Source of the DNA: RGIG4079 sp045637505 | GTDB taxonomy: Bacteria > Bacteroidota > Bacteroidia > Bacteroidales > Muribaculaceae | DNA: 47,597 nt | NCBI GenBank assembly: GCA_045637505.1 | Contig: JAZTZO010000060.1 | Span: 1 to 47,597, forward strand | Direction of reading: 5' to 3' | Shown here: positions 1-7,859 of the stretch, piece by piece | Layout: each line of letters opens with the position of its first letter | Position numbering within the stretch: position 1 is the stretch's first letter | Program-made: the position numbers and the translations under genes | The notes under the pieces: generated by a model | Databases searched by the model: none | The model's input: the letters and a program-made list of their open reading frames with translations, nothing else | Told to the model about the DNA's origin: nothing

Positions 1-125
1 TCGACGGTAAAACTCACCAAGAACTCACTGCCGACGAGTCAATGGCTATGTTCCCATCAACTAATGGTGGTCGCATCGCTTACTCTACTCCTGCTGGTGA
101 ATTATTTATTATTAACCTCAAATAA
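1..125 (+). CDS. C-terminal end of an upstream protein (partial)
   Basis: An open frame enters from the left edge and ends with TAA at 123-125. The 40 visible residues end in GGRIAYSTPAGELFIINLK. An alternation of short hydrophobic stretches like this is typical of the last blade of a beta-propeller (PD40/TolB-like or NHL-like), but the fragment is too short to assign a family. It stops 8 bases before the large amidase gene on the same strand, so the two are probably co-transcribed. The start lies outside the window. Confidence 0.6.
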   Translation, partial: DGKTHQELTADESMAMFPSTNGGRIAYSTPAGELFIINLK

Positions 126-133
126 GAAGCGAC

Positions 134-3100
134 ATGAAAAAGATATTACTAACAGCTGTGACTGCGATGCTCGCTTTAGGTGCATCGGCAGCTAATCCCG
201 AAGATGTGCGCATCTATATCAACCCAGGGCACGGTTCATGGACTTCTAACGACCGTCCTTGTGGCACAGTTAAGCATGGAGCAAACAATCCGTCGGCTAC
301 TAAATCGGACACCGCCGGATTCTTTGAAACTAACACAAACCTTCTCAAAGGGTTTGCAATGCTCGACAAGCTCGTAGAATATGGTGTGCCTTTTGACCGC
401 TCTAAAAACCAAAACAACTCAAATCCGGCTCGCATGGGTGCAGCTCTCGATTTGAGTCAAAATATTGTGATGAGTCATGTTAAGGGAGGTCCTTACCCTA
501 CAGTTCTCATGGGTGGTGATGCTAATTTAGCTAATGCTTATAATCGTAACCTTTCGGAAATTTCAGCCGAGGTGGAGATGAATAACTTCGATGTGTTTAT
601 ATCAATCCACTCTAATGCGAATGTTGATGGCGATATCATCAACTACCCATTGATTATTTATCGTGGAACCGATGCCGAAGAGGGTAATACCGGTAGCAAG
701 GCTATAGGACAAGCAGTGTGGCCACACCTCTATGGTGCAGGTATGCCTCACCAACAATGGACTGCCACTGGCACATATTCTATGACAAAAATGAATATTC
801 GTGGCGACATGAGTTTCTATGGCAAACAATCGTCAGTAACATATGATGTTTCCGATCCTAACTACGAATTTGACTCTTCAGATAAATTTGCGGAATATGA
901 TGAAGATGCAGGTAAAGTTACATTTACTGGACACCTCGGAGCTATTAAGCATGGTGTTCCTGGATTCTTGGCCGAAGGTTATTTCCATACTTATCAACCT
1001 GCTCGTCATCGTTACATGAACGACGATGTGTGTGCATTAGAGGGTGAAGCATACGCAAAAGGTATAAATGACTATTTTAAATGGGGCAAAACCGAATCAA
1101 CTGGTACTGTTTACGGTATTGTCCGTGACAAAAACAATAAATTTACTCACACTTATTACACTCCCGGTGGAGGTACTGCCGATGTTTACAAACCTCTTAA
1201 TAATGTAGAAGTTAAGCTTAAAGATGGAAATGGAAGTGTGGTTGCTACATATAAAACCGACGATGAGTATAATGGTGTGTTCATGTTTAAGAAAGTTCAA
1301 CCAGGTAACTATTCATTAGAGTTCTCTCACCCTGAATATTTCTCTGACTTAACATTTGTCAACTTTAAAGACAATACTCCATCAAAAATCAATGTAACTG
1401 TAACAGCTGACGCCTTGTCGTGTCCTACAGTTTTCATGCAAGATGTAGCATATGTTCCAACCGAACAATTTGACAACTATCCCGATCCTGTAGGCGAAGG
1501 TAGTTCATTTGGTCCTGCTGCAAGTTATACTCTTGAGAGCAAAACATCTAATCTTCTTGCTCCACAATTGAGTGGCAAAACCGTGCGTCGCCAAATCGTG
1601 CGCAATGACAAACTTTATGTTCTCGCTCTTGATAATGCCAACGAGCCTTACATCTACCTTGCTGATATCAATGCTGGAACAGTCAAAACACTCGATATGT
1701 CGGCAGTGAAACTTTCGGCTAACGGTCGTCTTAAAATTTCAGACATTGCACTTACTGCCGACCATGCTTTGATTGCAAGTGGTATGACAGTAACTTATTC
1801 TGATAAGGGACAAATTCAAGGCTCTGATGTTTATAATGGTGTGCTCAATTTCTATAAATGGACTCAAAATAGCTCTACAAAGCTTCCCGAAACTTGCCAA
1901 CTATGGTTTAGTACTTCTTACTATTGTAACTGGTATCGTTGCTTAATTGGTAAGACTCTAACCTATTCAGGAACACTCGAAGATGGTAATATTATCACTA
2001 CCGGCCAAACTAATACCGGTCAAATATTCCGTATAGCTAAATTTGGTGTCTCTGATAGCAAAAAGGTAAGTGAAATGCGATTCAATGGTAATGCCGATGA
2101 TACATCAAAAGCTATTTTTGCTGCCGACAAAATGAGTAATAGTGGAGATTTCGAATTAAATGTATCTCCTCTCAATCCTAATAACTATGTATTTGATGGT
2201 AACGCTTGTGCAGCATTTGAATGGACTGGAACTACCGACAACTCTACTCCTCAAAAACTTGGAGAAAACACCATTCCTAATGTAAAATCTAATGGTGCTA
2301 ACTACTTCAAGTTTGCAGGCAAGTCGCTTATGGTAACTCCTAAAGTAGGCTCTGACGGCAAGGTTAGTGGAGTTCAACTATTTGATATAACTAATGGTTT
2401 CGGTTCGGCAAAAGAAATTACCCTTACAGGTGCTTCAATCACAGCAGCTAACTACACCTATGCTTCGGCTCATGGTCGAGTGGTAACAACTACTAATAAC
2501 GGTTCGATCTCTGCTGCAAATATAGAATTATACCTCGTGGTTGATGGTACAGTATATAAATTTACCGAACCTATAACTGAACCTGAACCCGAGCCCGAAC
2601 CTGAAGAATTTATTACTGTAACTCCTGCTGCAGGTACTGCCAACCCATTTGCTTATGCTCTTAAGAGTGAAGTAGATGAAACAACATTGAAAATCAATTA
2701 TTCATTGAACGCCAATGCCGAAAGCGTAAATATCGTGATTAAAGATGAAAACGGTGTTGAGTATGATGTAATTGAACAAGGTGCTAAATCAAAAGGCGCT
2801 CAAACTGCCGAAATTTCAATTAATGACTATGACGCAGGTAAATATGATTGGGAAATCGTTGTTGACGGCAAAGAAAAAACTACTGTTGAAGAATTTAAAG
2901 CTTACCGCTTCTATCACCCACGCGGTGTTGATGTTGACAACAACATGGAAAGTGCTTCATTTGGTAATGTTTATGTTACCGAAGGCATATCTACAACATC
3001 GGCTACTTACTGGAGTGGAACAGGTGGTGGTATAGGCCTTTACGCATTCTCGGCAGATATGGAGCCAATTAAAAATCCTACTACAAATAATTATGTGTTT

Positions 3101-4123
3101 ACTGGTGGTTGGACTCTTAACCAAAAAATTGGTACAACTAATGGTGCTGACCTTGCTCGCGTGCGCGTAGCTGATGATGGTCGCTTGTTTGTAACTCGTA
3201 TGAGCAACGCAGGTAACTACATCATGTATGCTCCTACATTTGAAGACCTTGTTGCCAACAACAAGTTCACATCATTGTTTGGTGGTCTCACTCTTGATGC
3301 TACTACCTACAAATATACCAACGCAAGTGGCACATTTATGGCAGCATCTAACCTTGGTTTTGATGTAAAAGGCAGTGGTAAAGACCTCAAGATGGTAGCA
3401 CTTTCTTGCAACAATAATCAATGGAGTTATCTTTATTCAGGTAGTAGCACCGACGAATATGCTCTTGGCACAGCCACAAATCTTCCTATCCCAACAAATA
3501 TTCCTGCTTTGACTGGCAAATACACTATTGCAGCTCAAACAACCAATGTGGATTATGATGATCGTGGTGGTATATGGTATTGTCAATATCGCACTACTCC
3601 TACCGATGTTCAACCTGGCCTCGTTTACATTGATGCCAAAGGAACTGAAAAATACAAAGACCTTGTGAGCCGTGGTGGTGGTGGTGTTCGCGTTTCTCCC
3701 GATGGAACAAAAATTGCCATTGCTTCATCAAGTGCCGACCCAAAACAATTCACTATTTATGGTTTGACTTGGAGTGATGCAGGTGTTCCAACACTTAGTC
3801 GCGAGATTGTAATTACTCATGGCATAGGCACTTATGTCTATGACATCGCTTGGGACCTCGCTGGCAATATCTACATTTGTGGTAACTCAGGTGAATACTT
3901 GAAGGGATTCTCACTCCCACGCAACGAAGCGTTTACAACTAAAGCGCCTTCACAATATTCATTTAGCGTGATTGCCAATTCAATCGATGCTATCAGCGTT
4001 GATAATGACGAAAACGCTCCAGTTGAATACTACAACCTCCAAGGTGTGAAAGTTGAAAACCCATCTAATGGTATCTTCATCAAGGTTCAAGGCAAGAAAT
4101 CAGAAAAAGTTTACATCAAGTAA
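134..4123 (+). CDS. Large secreted N-acetylmuramoyl-L-alanine amidase with CarboxypepD-reg-like and beta-propeller-like regions
   Basis: This 1329-residue protein begins with a signal peptide (residues 1-19, ending LGASA). Residues about 25-320 match the zinc amidase_3 fold, which cuts the lactoyl-L-alanine bond of peptidoglycan: INPGHG supplies the first metal histidine, FFETN the glutamate, ISIHSNA the second histidine and LAEGYFH the catalytic glutamate. A carboxypeptidase-regulatory-like beta domain follows (about 330-425, starting GTVYGIVRD and ending near LEFSHPEYF). Two long beta-rich regions with propeller-like spacing are separated by a Glu-Pro linker at about 812-826. The C-terminus (YYNLQGVKVENPSNGIFIK) resembles the short C-terminal domain common on exported Bacteroidales proteins, related to type IX secretion tails. 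The length far exceeds a typical 200-400 residue amidase. The amidase call is firm; the propeller regions are inferred from sequence texture only. Confidence 0.85.
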   Translation: MKKILLTAVTAMLALGASAANPEDVRIYINPGHGSWTSNDRPCGTVKHGANNPSATKSDTAGFFETNTNLLKGFAMLDKLVEYGVPFDRSKNQNNSNPARMGAALDLSQNIVMSHVKGGPYPTVLMGGDANLANAYNRNLSEISAEVEMNNFDVFISIHSNANVDGDIINYPLIIYRGTDAEEGNTGSKAIGQAVWPHLYGAGMPHQQWTATGTYSMTKMNIRGDMSFYGKQSSVTYDVSDPNYEFDSSDKFAEYDEDAGKVTFTGHLGAIKHGVPGFLAEGYFHTYQPARHRYMNDDVCALEGEAYAKGINDYFKWGKTESTGTVYGIVRDKNNKFTHTYYTPGGGTADVYKPLNNVEVKLKDGNGSVVATYKTDDEYNGVFMFKKVQPGNYSLEFSHPEYFSDLTFVNFKDNTPSKINVTVTADALSCPTVFMQDVAYVPTEQFDNYPDPVGEGSSFGPAASYTLESKTSNLLAPQLSGKTVRRQIVRNDKLYVLALDNANEPYIYLADINAGTVKTLDMSAVKLSANGRLKISDIALTADHALIASGMTVTYSDKGQIQGSDVYNGVLNFYKWTQNSSTKLPETCQLWFSTSYYCNWYRCLIGKTLTYSGTLEDGNIITTGQTNTGQIFRIAKFGVSDSKKVSEMRFNGNADDTSKAIFAADKMSNSGDFELNVSPLNPNNYVFDGNACAAFEWTGTTDNSTPQKLGENTIPNVKSNGANYFKFAGKSLMVTPKVGSDGKVSGVQLFDITNGFGSAKEITLTGASITAANYTYASAHGRVVTTTNNGSISAANIELYLVVDGTVYKFTEPITEPEPEPEPEEFITVTPAAGTANPFAYALKSEVDETTLKINYSLNANAESVNIVIKDENGVEYDVIEQGAKSKGAQTAEISINDYDAGKYDWEIVVDGKEKTTVEEFKAYRFYHPRGVDVDNNMESASFGNVYVTEGISTTSATYWSGTGGGIGLYAFSADMEPIKNPTTNNYVFTGGWTLNQKIGTTNGADLARVRVADDGRLFVTRMSNAGNYIMYAPTFEDLVANNKFTSLFGGLTLDATTYKYTNASGTFMAASNLGFDVKGSGKDLKMVALSCNNNQWSYLYSGSSTDEYALGTATNLPIPTNIPALTGKYTIAAQTTNVDYDDRGGIWYCQYRTTPTDVQPGLVYIDAKGTEKYKDLVSRGGGGVRVSPDGTKIAIASSSADPKQFTIYGLTWSDAGVPTLSREIVITHGIGTYVYDIAWDLAGNIYICGNSGEYLKGFSLPRNEAFTTKAPSQYSFSVIANSIDAISVDNDENAPVEYYNLQGVKVENPSNGIFIKVQGKKSEKVYIK

Positions 4124-4185
4124 GATGCTAATTGAAAATTGAGAGTTGAGAATTGATTTTTTCAGCTTTCAGTTAATCTCCATAG

Positions 4186-4218
4186 AGCGAGCAATCCACA
4201 TGGGTTGCTCGCTTTTTT
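4186..4218 (+). terminator. Rho-independent terminator after the amidase gene
   Basis: The inverted repeat AGCGAGCAA (4186-4194) / TTGCTCGCT (4205-4213) is followed by a run of T to 4218. It ends the amidase transcript and isolates dtd, which has its own promoter. Confidence 0.85.
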
Positions 4219-4244
4219 AATTTTCAATATTCAATTCTTTATGT

Positions 4245-4252
4245 TATTTTTG
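4245..4252 (+). promoter_or_regulatory. -7 box for the dtd operon
   Basis: TATTTTTG matches the Bacteroidetes -7 consensus TAnnTTTG and lies 21 nt before the dtd start codon. No clear -33 TTTG is seen at the expected spacing. Confidence 0.5.
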
Positions 4253-4273
4253 CAGATAATAAATTGAATTAAT

Positions 4274-4726
4274 ATGAGACTTGTAATACAACGAGTGAGC
4301 CGTGCTTCGGTAACAGTAGATGGCGAGATGAAATCGTCGATAGGTCACGGGCTTATGGTGCTCGTGGGGGTGGAGCATGGCGACACTCTCGACGATGTGA
4401 AATGGCTCGTGGGGAAAACTGTGGCTCTGCGCATCTTTGATGATGAAAATGGGGTGATGAATCGTTCGGTCGTTGATGCTGGCGGAGAAGTGTTGGCAGT
4501 GAGCCAATTTACCCTCACAGCCTCAACTCGCAAAGGAAATCGCCCTTCATACATTCGCGCAGCCGGCCATGATGTGGCTGTGCCACTATATGAGGCTTAT
4601 TGCGACCAAGTGAGCGATGCGATAGGAAAACCCACTGGGAAAGGGGTGTTTGGCGCCGACATGAAGGTGGAACTTGTGAACGATGGTCCTGTAACTATCA
4701 TTATTGACTCAAAACTAAAAGAATGA
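4274..4726 (+). CDS. dtd: D-aminoacyl-tRNA deacylase
   Basis: The 150-residue product is full length for the DTD family, a cytosolic homodimer that hydrolyses D-amino acids (and glycine mischarged on tRNA-Ala) from tRNA. It begins MRLVIQRVSRASVTVDGE, has the SQFTL motif near residue 77 and the cross-subunit Gly-cisPro motif in VNDGPVT near the C-terminus. The stop overlaps the start of the MazG-like gene (ATGA), which indicates translational coupling. In other Bacteroidales, as I recall, dtd follows uvrC; here uvrC is 11 kb away on the opposite strand. Confidence 0.97.
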   Translation: MRLVIQRVSRASVTVDGEMKSSIGHGLMVLVGVEHGDTLDDVKWLVGKTVALRIFDDENGVMNRSVVDAGGEVLAVSQFTLTASTRKGNRPSYIRAAGHDVAVPLYEAYCDQVSDAIGKPTGKGVFGADMKVELVNDGPVTIIIDSKLKE

Positions 4727-5058
4727 ACAACGATATCACTATTCGCGAGGCTCAAGAGATGGTCGATAACTGGATAAAGACCATCGGAGTGAGATACTTT
4801 TCTCCTCTCACCAATATGGCTATCCTTGCCGAAGAAACAGGCGAGGTGGCTCGCATTATGGCTCGGTTGCATGGCGACCAATCGTTTAAAGAGGGAGAAA
4901 CGCCCAATCTTGCCGACGAACTTGCCGACCTATTGTGGGTTACAATAGCCATAGCCAATCAAGAGGGAATTGATCTCACCGAGGCACTGCAACGAAATCT
5001 TGAAAAGAAGACCTCACGCGATAAAAATCGACACCTCAATAACCCCAAATTGAGATAA
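4723..5058 (+). CDS. MazG-like nucleotide pyrophosphohydrolase
   Basis: This is a 111-residue single-domain all-alpha NTP pyrophosphohydrolase of the MazG/dUTPase superfamily. The metal-binding pattern is visible as EETGEVAR (about 31-38) and, further on, ADELADLLW (about 64-72), corresponding to the family's ExxE and ExxD pairs. Members hydrolyse (d)NTPs to NMP and pyrophosphate and are thought to clean the nucleotide pool; the substrate cannot be told from sequence. It overlaps dtd by 4 nt and is presumably made from the same mRNA. Confidence 0.9.
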   Translation: MNNDITIREAQEMVDNWIKTIGVRYFSPLTNMAILAEETGEVARIMARLHGDQSFKEGETPNLADELADLLWVTIAIANQEGIDLTEALQRNLEKKTSRDKNRHLNNPKLR

Positions 5059-5072
5059 AAAGATTTAAAATT

Positions 5073-5104
5073 TTTGCAGGATATAAATTTATAACCTACA
5101 TTTG
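5073..5104 (+). promoter_or_regulatory. Promoter for the DUF4160/DUF2442 pair
   Basis: A -33 TTTG (5073-5076) is separated by 20 nt from a -7 TACATTTG (5097-5104), an excellent match to the Bacteroidetes housekeeping promoter. It lies between the MazG-like gene and the DUF4160 gene, so the pair and possibly deoC have their own transcription start near 5111. Confidence 0.75.
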
Positions 5105-5130
5105 TGGTATAAATTAAAAGTTTAGACAAT

Positions 5131-5376
5131 ATGCCTGAGATATTTAGAATGTTTGGGATTAGTTTCTTTTTCTATTCTCGTGAGCATGAGCCAATACATG
5201 TTCATATTAGAAACGCTGATGGGAGAGCTAAATTTGCAATACTTCCCGAAGGAGTGAGATTAGTGGAAACTAAAGGTATAAAATCAAAAGATTTAAAGCT
5301 TGCTGAAGCTATTCTTGAAGAAAATAAGGAGTTGGCAATCTCGGAATGGAATAAATACTTTGGAGAAAACAATTAG
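5131..5376 (+). CDS. DUF4160 domain protein
   Basis: The 81-residue protein matches the DUF4160 family: MPEIFRMFGISFFFYSREH, then EPIHVHIR and a central KFAILPEGVRL strand pair. DUF4160 genes are usually found immediately before a DUF2442 gene, as here, and the pair has been suggested to behave like a toxin-antitoxin module; no activity is established as far as I know. The conserved HEPIHVHI element with clustered histidines could be an active or metal site (inference). It has its own promoter and precedes the DUF2442-HTH gene by 43 nt. It looks like an insertion into the dtd-mazG-deoC cluster. Confidence 0.8.
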   Translation: MPEIFRMFGISFFFYSREHEPIHVHIRNADGRAKFAILPEGVRLVETKGIKSKDLKLAEAILEENKELAISEWNKYFGENN

Positions 5377-5419
5377 TACAAAGTACCTGTTTCAATTTAG
5401 AAACTTAAATATATAGCGT

Positions 5420-5827
5420 ATGATACTAACAAAAATTTGGTTTGAAGATAATCGCATTTATGGATTAACTGACGATGGTCGCACCTTGTTTCAGTCGTTG
5501 CTATATTACAAACGTTTGATGTTTGCTACAGATGAGCAACGAAATAATTATGAGATGGACGACGAGGGTATTCATTGGGAAGAATTAGACGAAGATATTT
5601 CTTTTGAAAGTTTTGAATATGAAGATCCCGAACCTGTTGGCATTTCTCGTTTTTTCTTGTCCCATCCTGAAATAAATGCATCGGCAATAGCTCGACGCTT
5701 GGGAATGCAACAGAGTTTACTAGCGAGCTATATCAATGGCACAAAAAAACCATCAAAAGAACGAGAAGAATTAATTATGGCAGAAGTAAGAGCATTAGGT
5801 GCAGAATTACAACAAGCCATATTATAA
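5420..5827 (+). CDS. DUF2442 protein with C-terminal helix-turn-helix
   Basis: The 135-residue protein has an N-terminal DUF2442 domain (about 1-60; IWFEDNRIYGLTDDGRTLF) and a C-terminal XRE-like helix-turn-helix (about 80-115; NASAIARRLGMQQSLLASYI followed by NGTKKPSKE). The HTH makes it a plausible DNA-binding partner and autoregulator of the DUF4160 protein upstream, the layout expected of an antitoxin or repressor, although that role is inferred. It is followed after 29 nt by deoC on the same strand, so read-through into deoC is likely. Confidence 0.8.
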   Translation: MILTKIWFEDNRIYGLTDDGRTLFQSLLYYKRLMFATDEQRNNYEMDDEGIHWEELDEDISFESFEYEDPEPVGISRFFLSHPEINASAIARRLGMQQSLLASYINGTKKPSKEREELIMAEVRALGAELQQAIL

Positions 5828-5856
5828 ATAATAAGAATTATAAAAAATAACCCATT

Positions 5857-6741
5857 ATGAGCGATAAATATAGGGACACGATTGCTGCAAGCAATGTAAG
5901 TGCCGATGAAGCAAAAATAAAGGCGGCTGTGACTAAAATCATTGCCGACCATATGGAAGAAAACAAGAATCAAGATGTGTATAAATTTTTGTTTAACTCA
6001 ATTGATTTGACTACCCTCAACTCGACCGATTCATCTCAATCGGTTGCAAAATTGGTGGAACGCGTCAATGCATTTGATGAGGAATATGGCGAATTGAAAA
6101 ATGTAGCAGCAATATGTGTATATCCTTGTTTTGCTCAAGTGGTGCGCTCGGTGCTTGATGTGAGCGATGTGGATATCGCGTGCGTGTCGGGCGGTTTCCC
6201 CTCATCACAATCATTTATTGAGGTGAAAGTAGCCGAAACTGCTCTCGCTATTGATGGTGGTGCCGATGAAATTGATATAGTGTTTAACCTTGGTAACTAC
6301 TTTGACGGCGACTATGAAAGTGTTTGCGATGAAATAGCCGAATTGAAAGCTGTGTGCCGTGATGCTCGCTTAAAAGTCATTCTCGAAACAGGTGCTCTGC
6401 CCACTGCTACCGACATCAAAGCAGCATCAATACTTTCACTCTATTCGGGTGCTGACTTCCTCAAAACCTCAACCGGCAAAGGCTATCCCGGTGCTTCACT
6501 CGAAGCTGCTTATGTGATGGCTAAATGTATCAAAGAATACTATGACAAGACTGGCAAAATGGTGGGCTTTAAAGCCGCAGGAGGCATCGTTAACACCGAA
6601 GATGCTGTGGCATATTACACCATCATTAAAGAGGTGCTTGGCGAAAAATGGCTCACAAACGAATATTTCCGCATTGGAGCAAGTCGTCTTGCCAACAATC
6701 TATTGAGTGACATTGTAGGTAAAGAAGTTAAATTCTTCTAA
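5857..6741 (+). CDS. deoC: Deoxyribose-phosphate aldolase
   Basis: The 294-residue class I aldolase cleaves 2-deoxyribose 5-phosphate to glyceraldehyde 3-phosphate and acetaldehyde in deoxynucleoside catabolism. The Schiff-base lysine is K203 in DFLKTSTGKG, and the assisting lysine is K239 in VGFKAAGGI. EIDIVFNLG and KVILETGAL are further family motifs. The protein is longer than the 220-260 residues of E. coli type DeoC because of an N-terminal extension common in Bacteroidetes. It is 29 nt after the DUF2442-HTH gene and 9 nt before the GYF-domain gene. Confidence 0.96.
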   Translation: MSDKYRDTIAASNVSADEAKIKAAVTKIIADHMEENKNQDVYKFLFNSIDLTTLNSTDSSQSVAKLVERVNAFDEEYGELKNVAAICVYPCFAQVVRSVLDVSDVDIACVSGGFPSSQSFIEVKVAETALAIDGGADEIDIVFNLGNYFDGDYESVCDEIAELKAVCRDARLKVILETGALPTATDIKAASILSLYSGADFLKTSTGKGYPGASLEAAYVMAKCIKEYYDKTGKMVGFKAAGGIVNTEDAVAYYTIIKEVLGEKWLTNEYFRIGASRLANNLLSDIVGKEVKFF

Positions 6742-6750
6742 TTTAGAGTC

Positions 6751-7332
6751 ATGGAATATTGGATATACTTAAACAACGAAAAAAAAGGTCCTTACTCTTT
6801 TGATGAAATAGAGCAAATGGCTTTTCCTCCCACTACGCTTGTGTGGAGAGAGGGATTGAGCCAATGGCTTGAAGCAAAAGATGTTGAGGAATTGGCTCAT
6901 CGTTTCGCTCACCCCATGCAACCACCCACTTATGAGGAAGAGAATCCTATTGCAGAGGTTGAAGAAGATGAGGCCGAGGAGTCGCAACCCGAAGAGGCTC
7001 AAGCCATTGAAGAGTCAACACCTATTGCAGAACCTCCTACCTACTCTGCTCCTCAAGAACCAGTAACAACTCCTCAATCCACAACCTCGGTTGAACCTCC
7101 TATCGAGTGCCCTCCAACATATCTCGTGTGGGCCATATTGTCAACTTTGTGTTGTTGCCAATTATTTGGTATCATAGCCATCATATATGCTGCAAATGTA
7201 AAATCTAAATACAATCGTGGCGACTATGAAGGCGCTGTAAAAACATCTGAAAAAGCAGCCCTTTGGGTTATTTTAAGCTTCGTTATAGGGTTAGCAACAA
7301 TTCCGTTGCAAATGATATCGGGAATGCTATGA
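6751..7332 (+). CDS. GYF_2 / CD225 (dispanin-like) membrane protein
   Basis: The 193-residue protein starts with a GYF_2 domain (1-50; WIYLNNEKKGPYSFDEIEQM, then TLVWREGLSQW), a peptide-binding module. A Glu/Pro-rich linker follows (about 60-115). The C-terminal CD225/dispanin-type region has two membrane segments (about 126-148 and 170-190) and a short CCC cluster near residue 133. Such proteins are small membrane proteins of unknown role in Bacteroidetes, often beside DUF2752 genes. Its stop overlaps the next start in ATGA, so the two are coupled. Confidence 0.8.
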   Translation: MEYWIYLNNEKKGPYSFDEIEQMAFPPTTLVWREGLSQWLEAKDVEELAHRFAHPMQPPTYEEENPIAEVEEDEAEESQPEEAQAIEESTPIAEPPTYSAPQEPVTTPQSTTSVEPPIECPPTYLVWAILSTLCCCQLFGIIAIIYAANVKSKYNRGDYEGAVKTSEKAALWVILSFVIGLATIPLQMISGML

Positions 7333-7700
7333 GTTCTTCAATAAAACGCTATATAGTGCCGGCAATAATAGGTGTCGGCGCTTTTATTGCGATATATTAT
7401 TTTTTCAATCCCGAAGAACACATATTTCCACAATGTCTCTTTTATCGATTCACTGGGTGGCAATGTGCAGGATGTGGCAGTCAACGCATGATGCACGCGT
7501 TGCTACATGGCGATATAGTAGCTGCATGGCATTATAATGCTATGATATTATTAGCATCACCCGTTCTCATTTCGATGTTGGTTGCCAACATTTTCAAACA
7601 CAAACTTCCTCGTTTTCATAAATTTATCTACTCCCCCTGGGTAGTGTGGACCTTGGTAGGTAGCATAATGGTCTGGTGGATATTGCGTAATATATTTTAG
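7329..7700 (+). CDS. DUF2752 membrane protein
   Basis: The start was placed at ATG 7329, which overlaps the preceding stop by 4 nt (ATGA); the frame is open further upstream but that stretch lies inside the GYF gene. The 123-residue product has the DUF2752 signature TGWQCAGCGSQRMMHALLHG, with two conserved cysteines in CAGCG, and about three hydrophobic segments. The function of the family is unknown; the CxxC next to a membrane helix may be redox or metal related (inference). It is the last gene of the dtd-to-DUF2752 run. Confidence 0.85.
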   Translation: MSSSIKRYIVPAIIGVGAFIAIYYFFNPEEHIFPQCLFYRFTGWQCAGCGSQRMMHALLHGDIVAAWHYNAMILLASPVLISMLVANIFKHKLPRFHKFIYSPWVVWTLVGSIMVWWILRNIF

Positions 7701-7808
7701 CAAACTTTTTAACTGCTCTAAACCCCTACACATATTAACGACTCGTTGCTATGTGTTGTTTTAAGAAACTGGTTGTGAGTGGCTGTTTCTTCATTTTTAG
7801 GCCTACCT

Positions 7809-7839
7809 TTTGCTGAATAACATTTTATGCTTACCTTTG
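7809..7839 (+). promoter_or_regulatory. Promoter of the DUF4369 lipoprotein gene
   Basis: A -33 TTTG (7809-7812), a 19-nt spacer and a -7 TACCTTTG (7832-7839) make a near-perfect Bacteroidetes promoter. The GTG start codon is 20 nt downstream, so the leader is very short. Confidence 0.75.
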
Positions 7840-7859
7840 TGATATAAACATTCTTTATT

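Noticed and set aside
2571..2612. Tandem repeat in the amidase gene
   Set aside because: It encodes a simple Glu-Pro linker between domains and has no sign of being a regulatory or mobile repeat.
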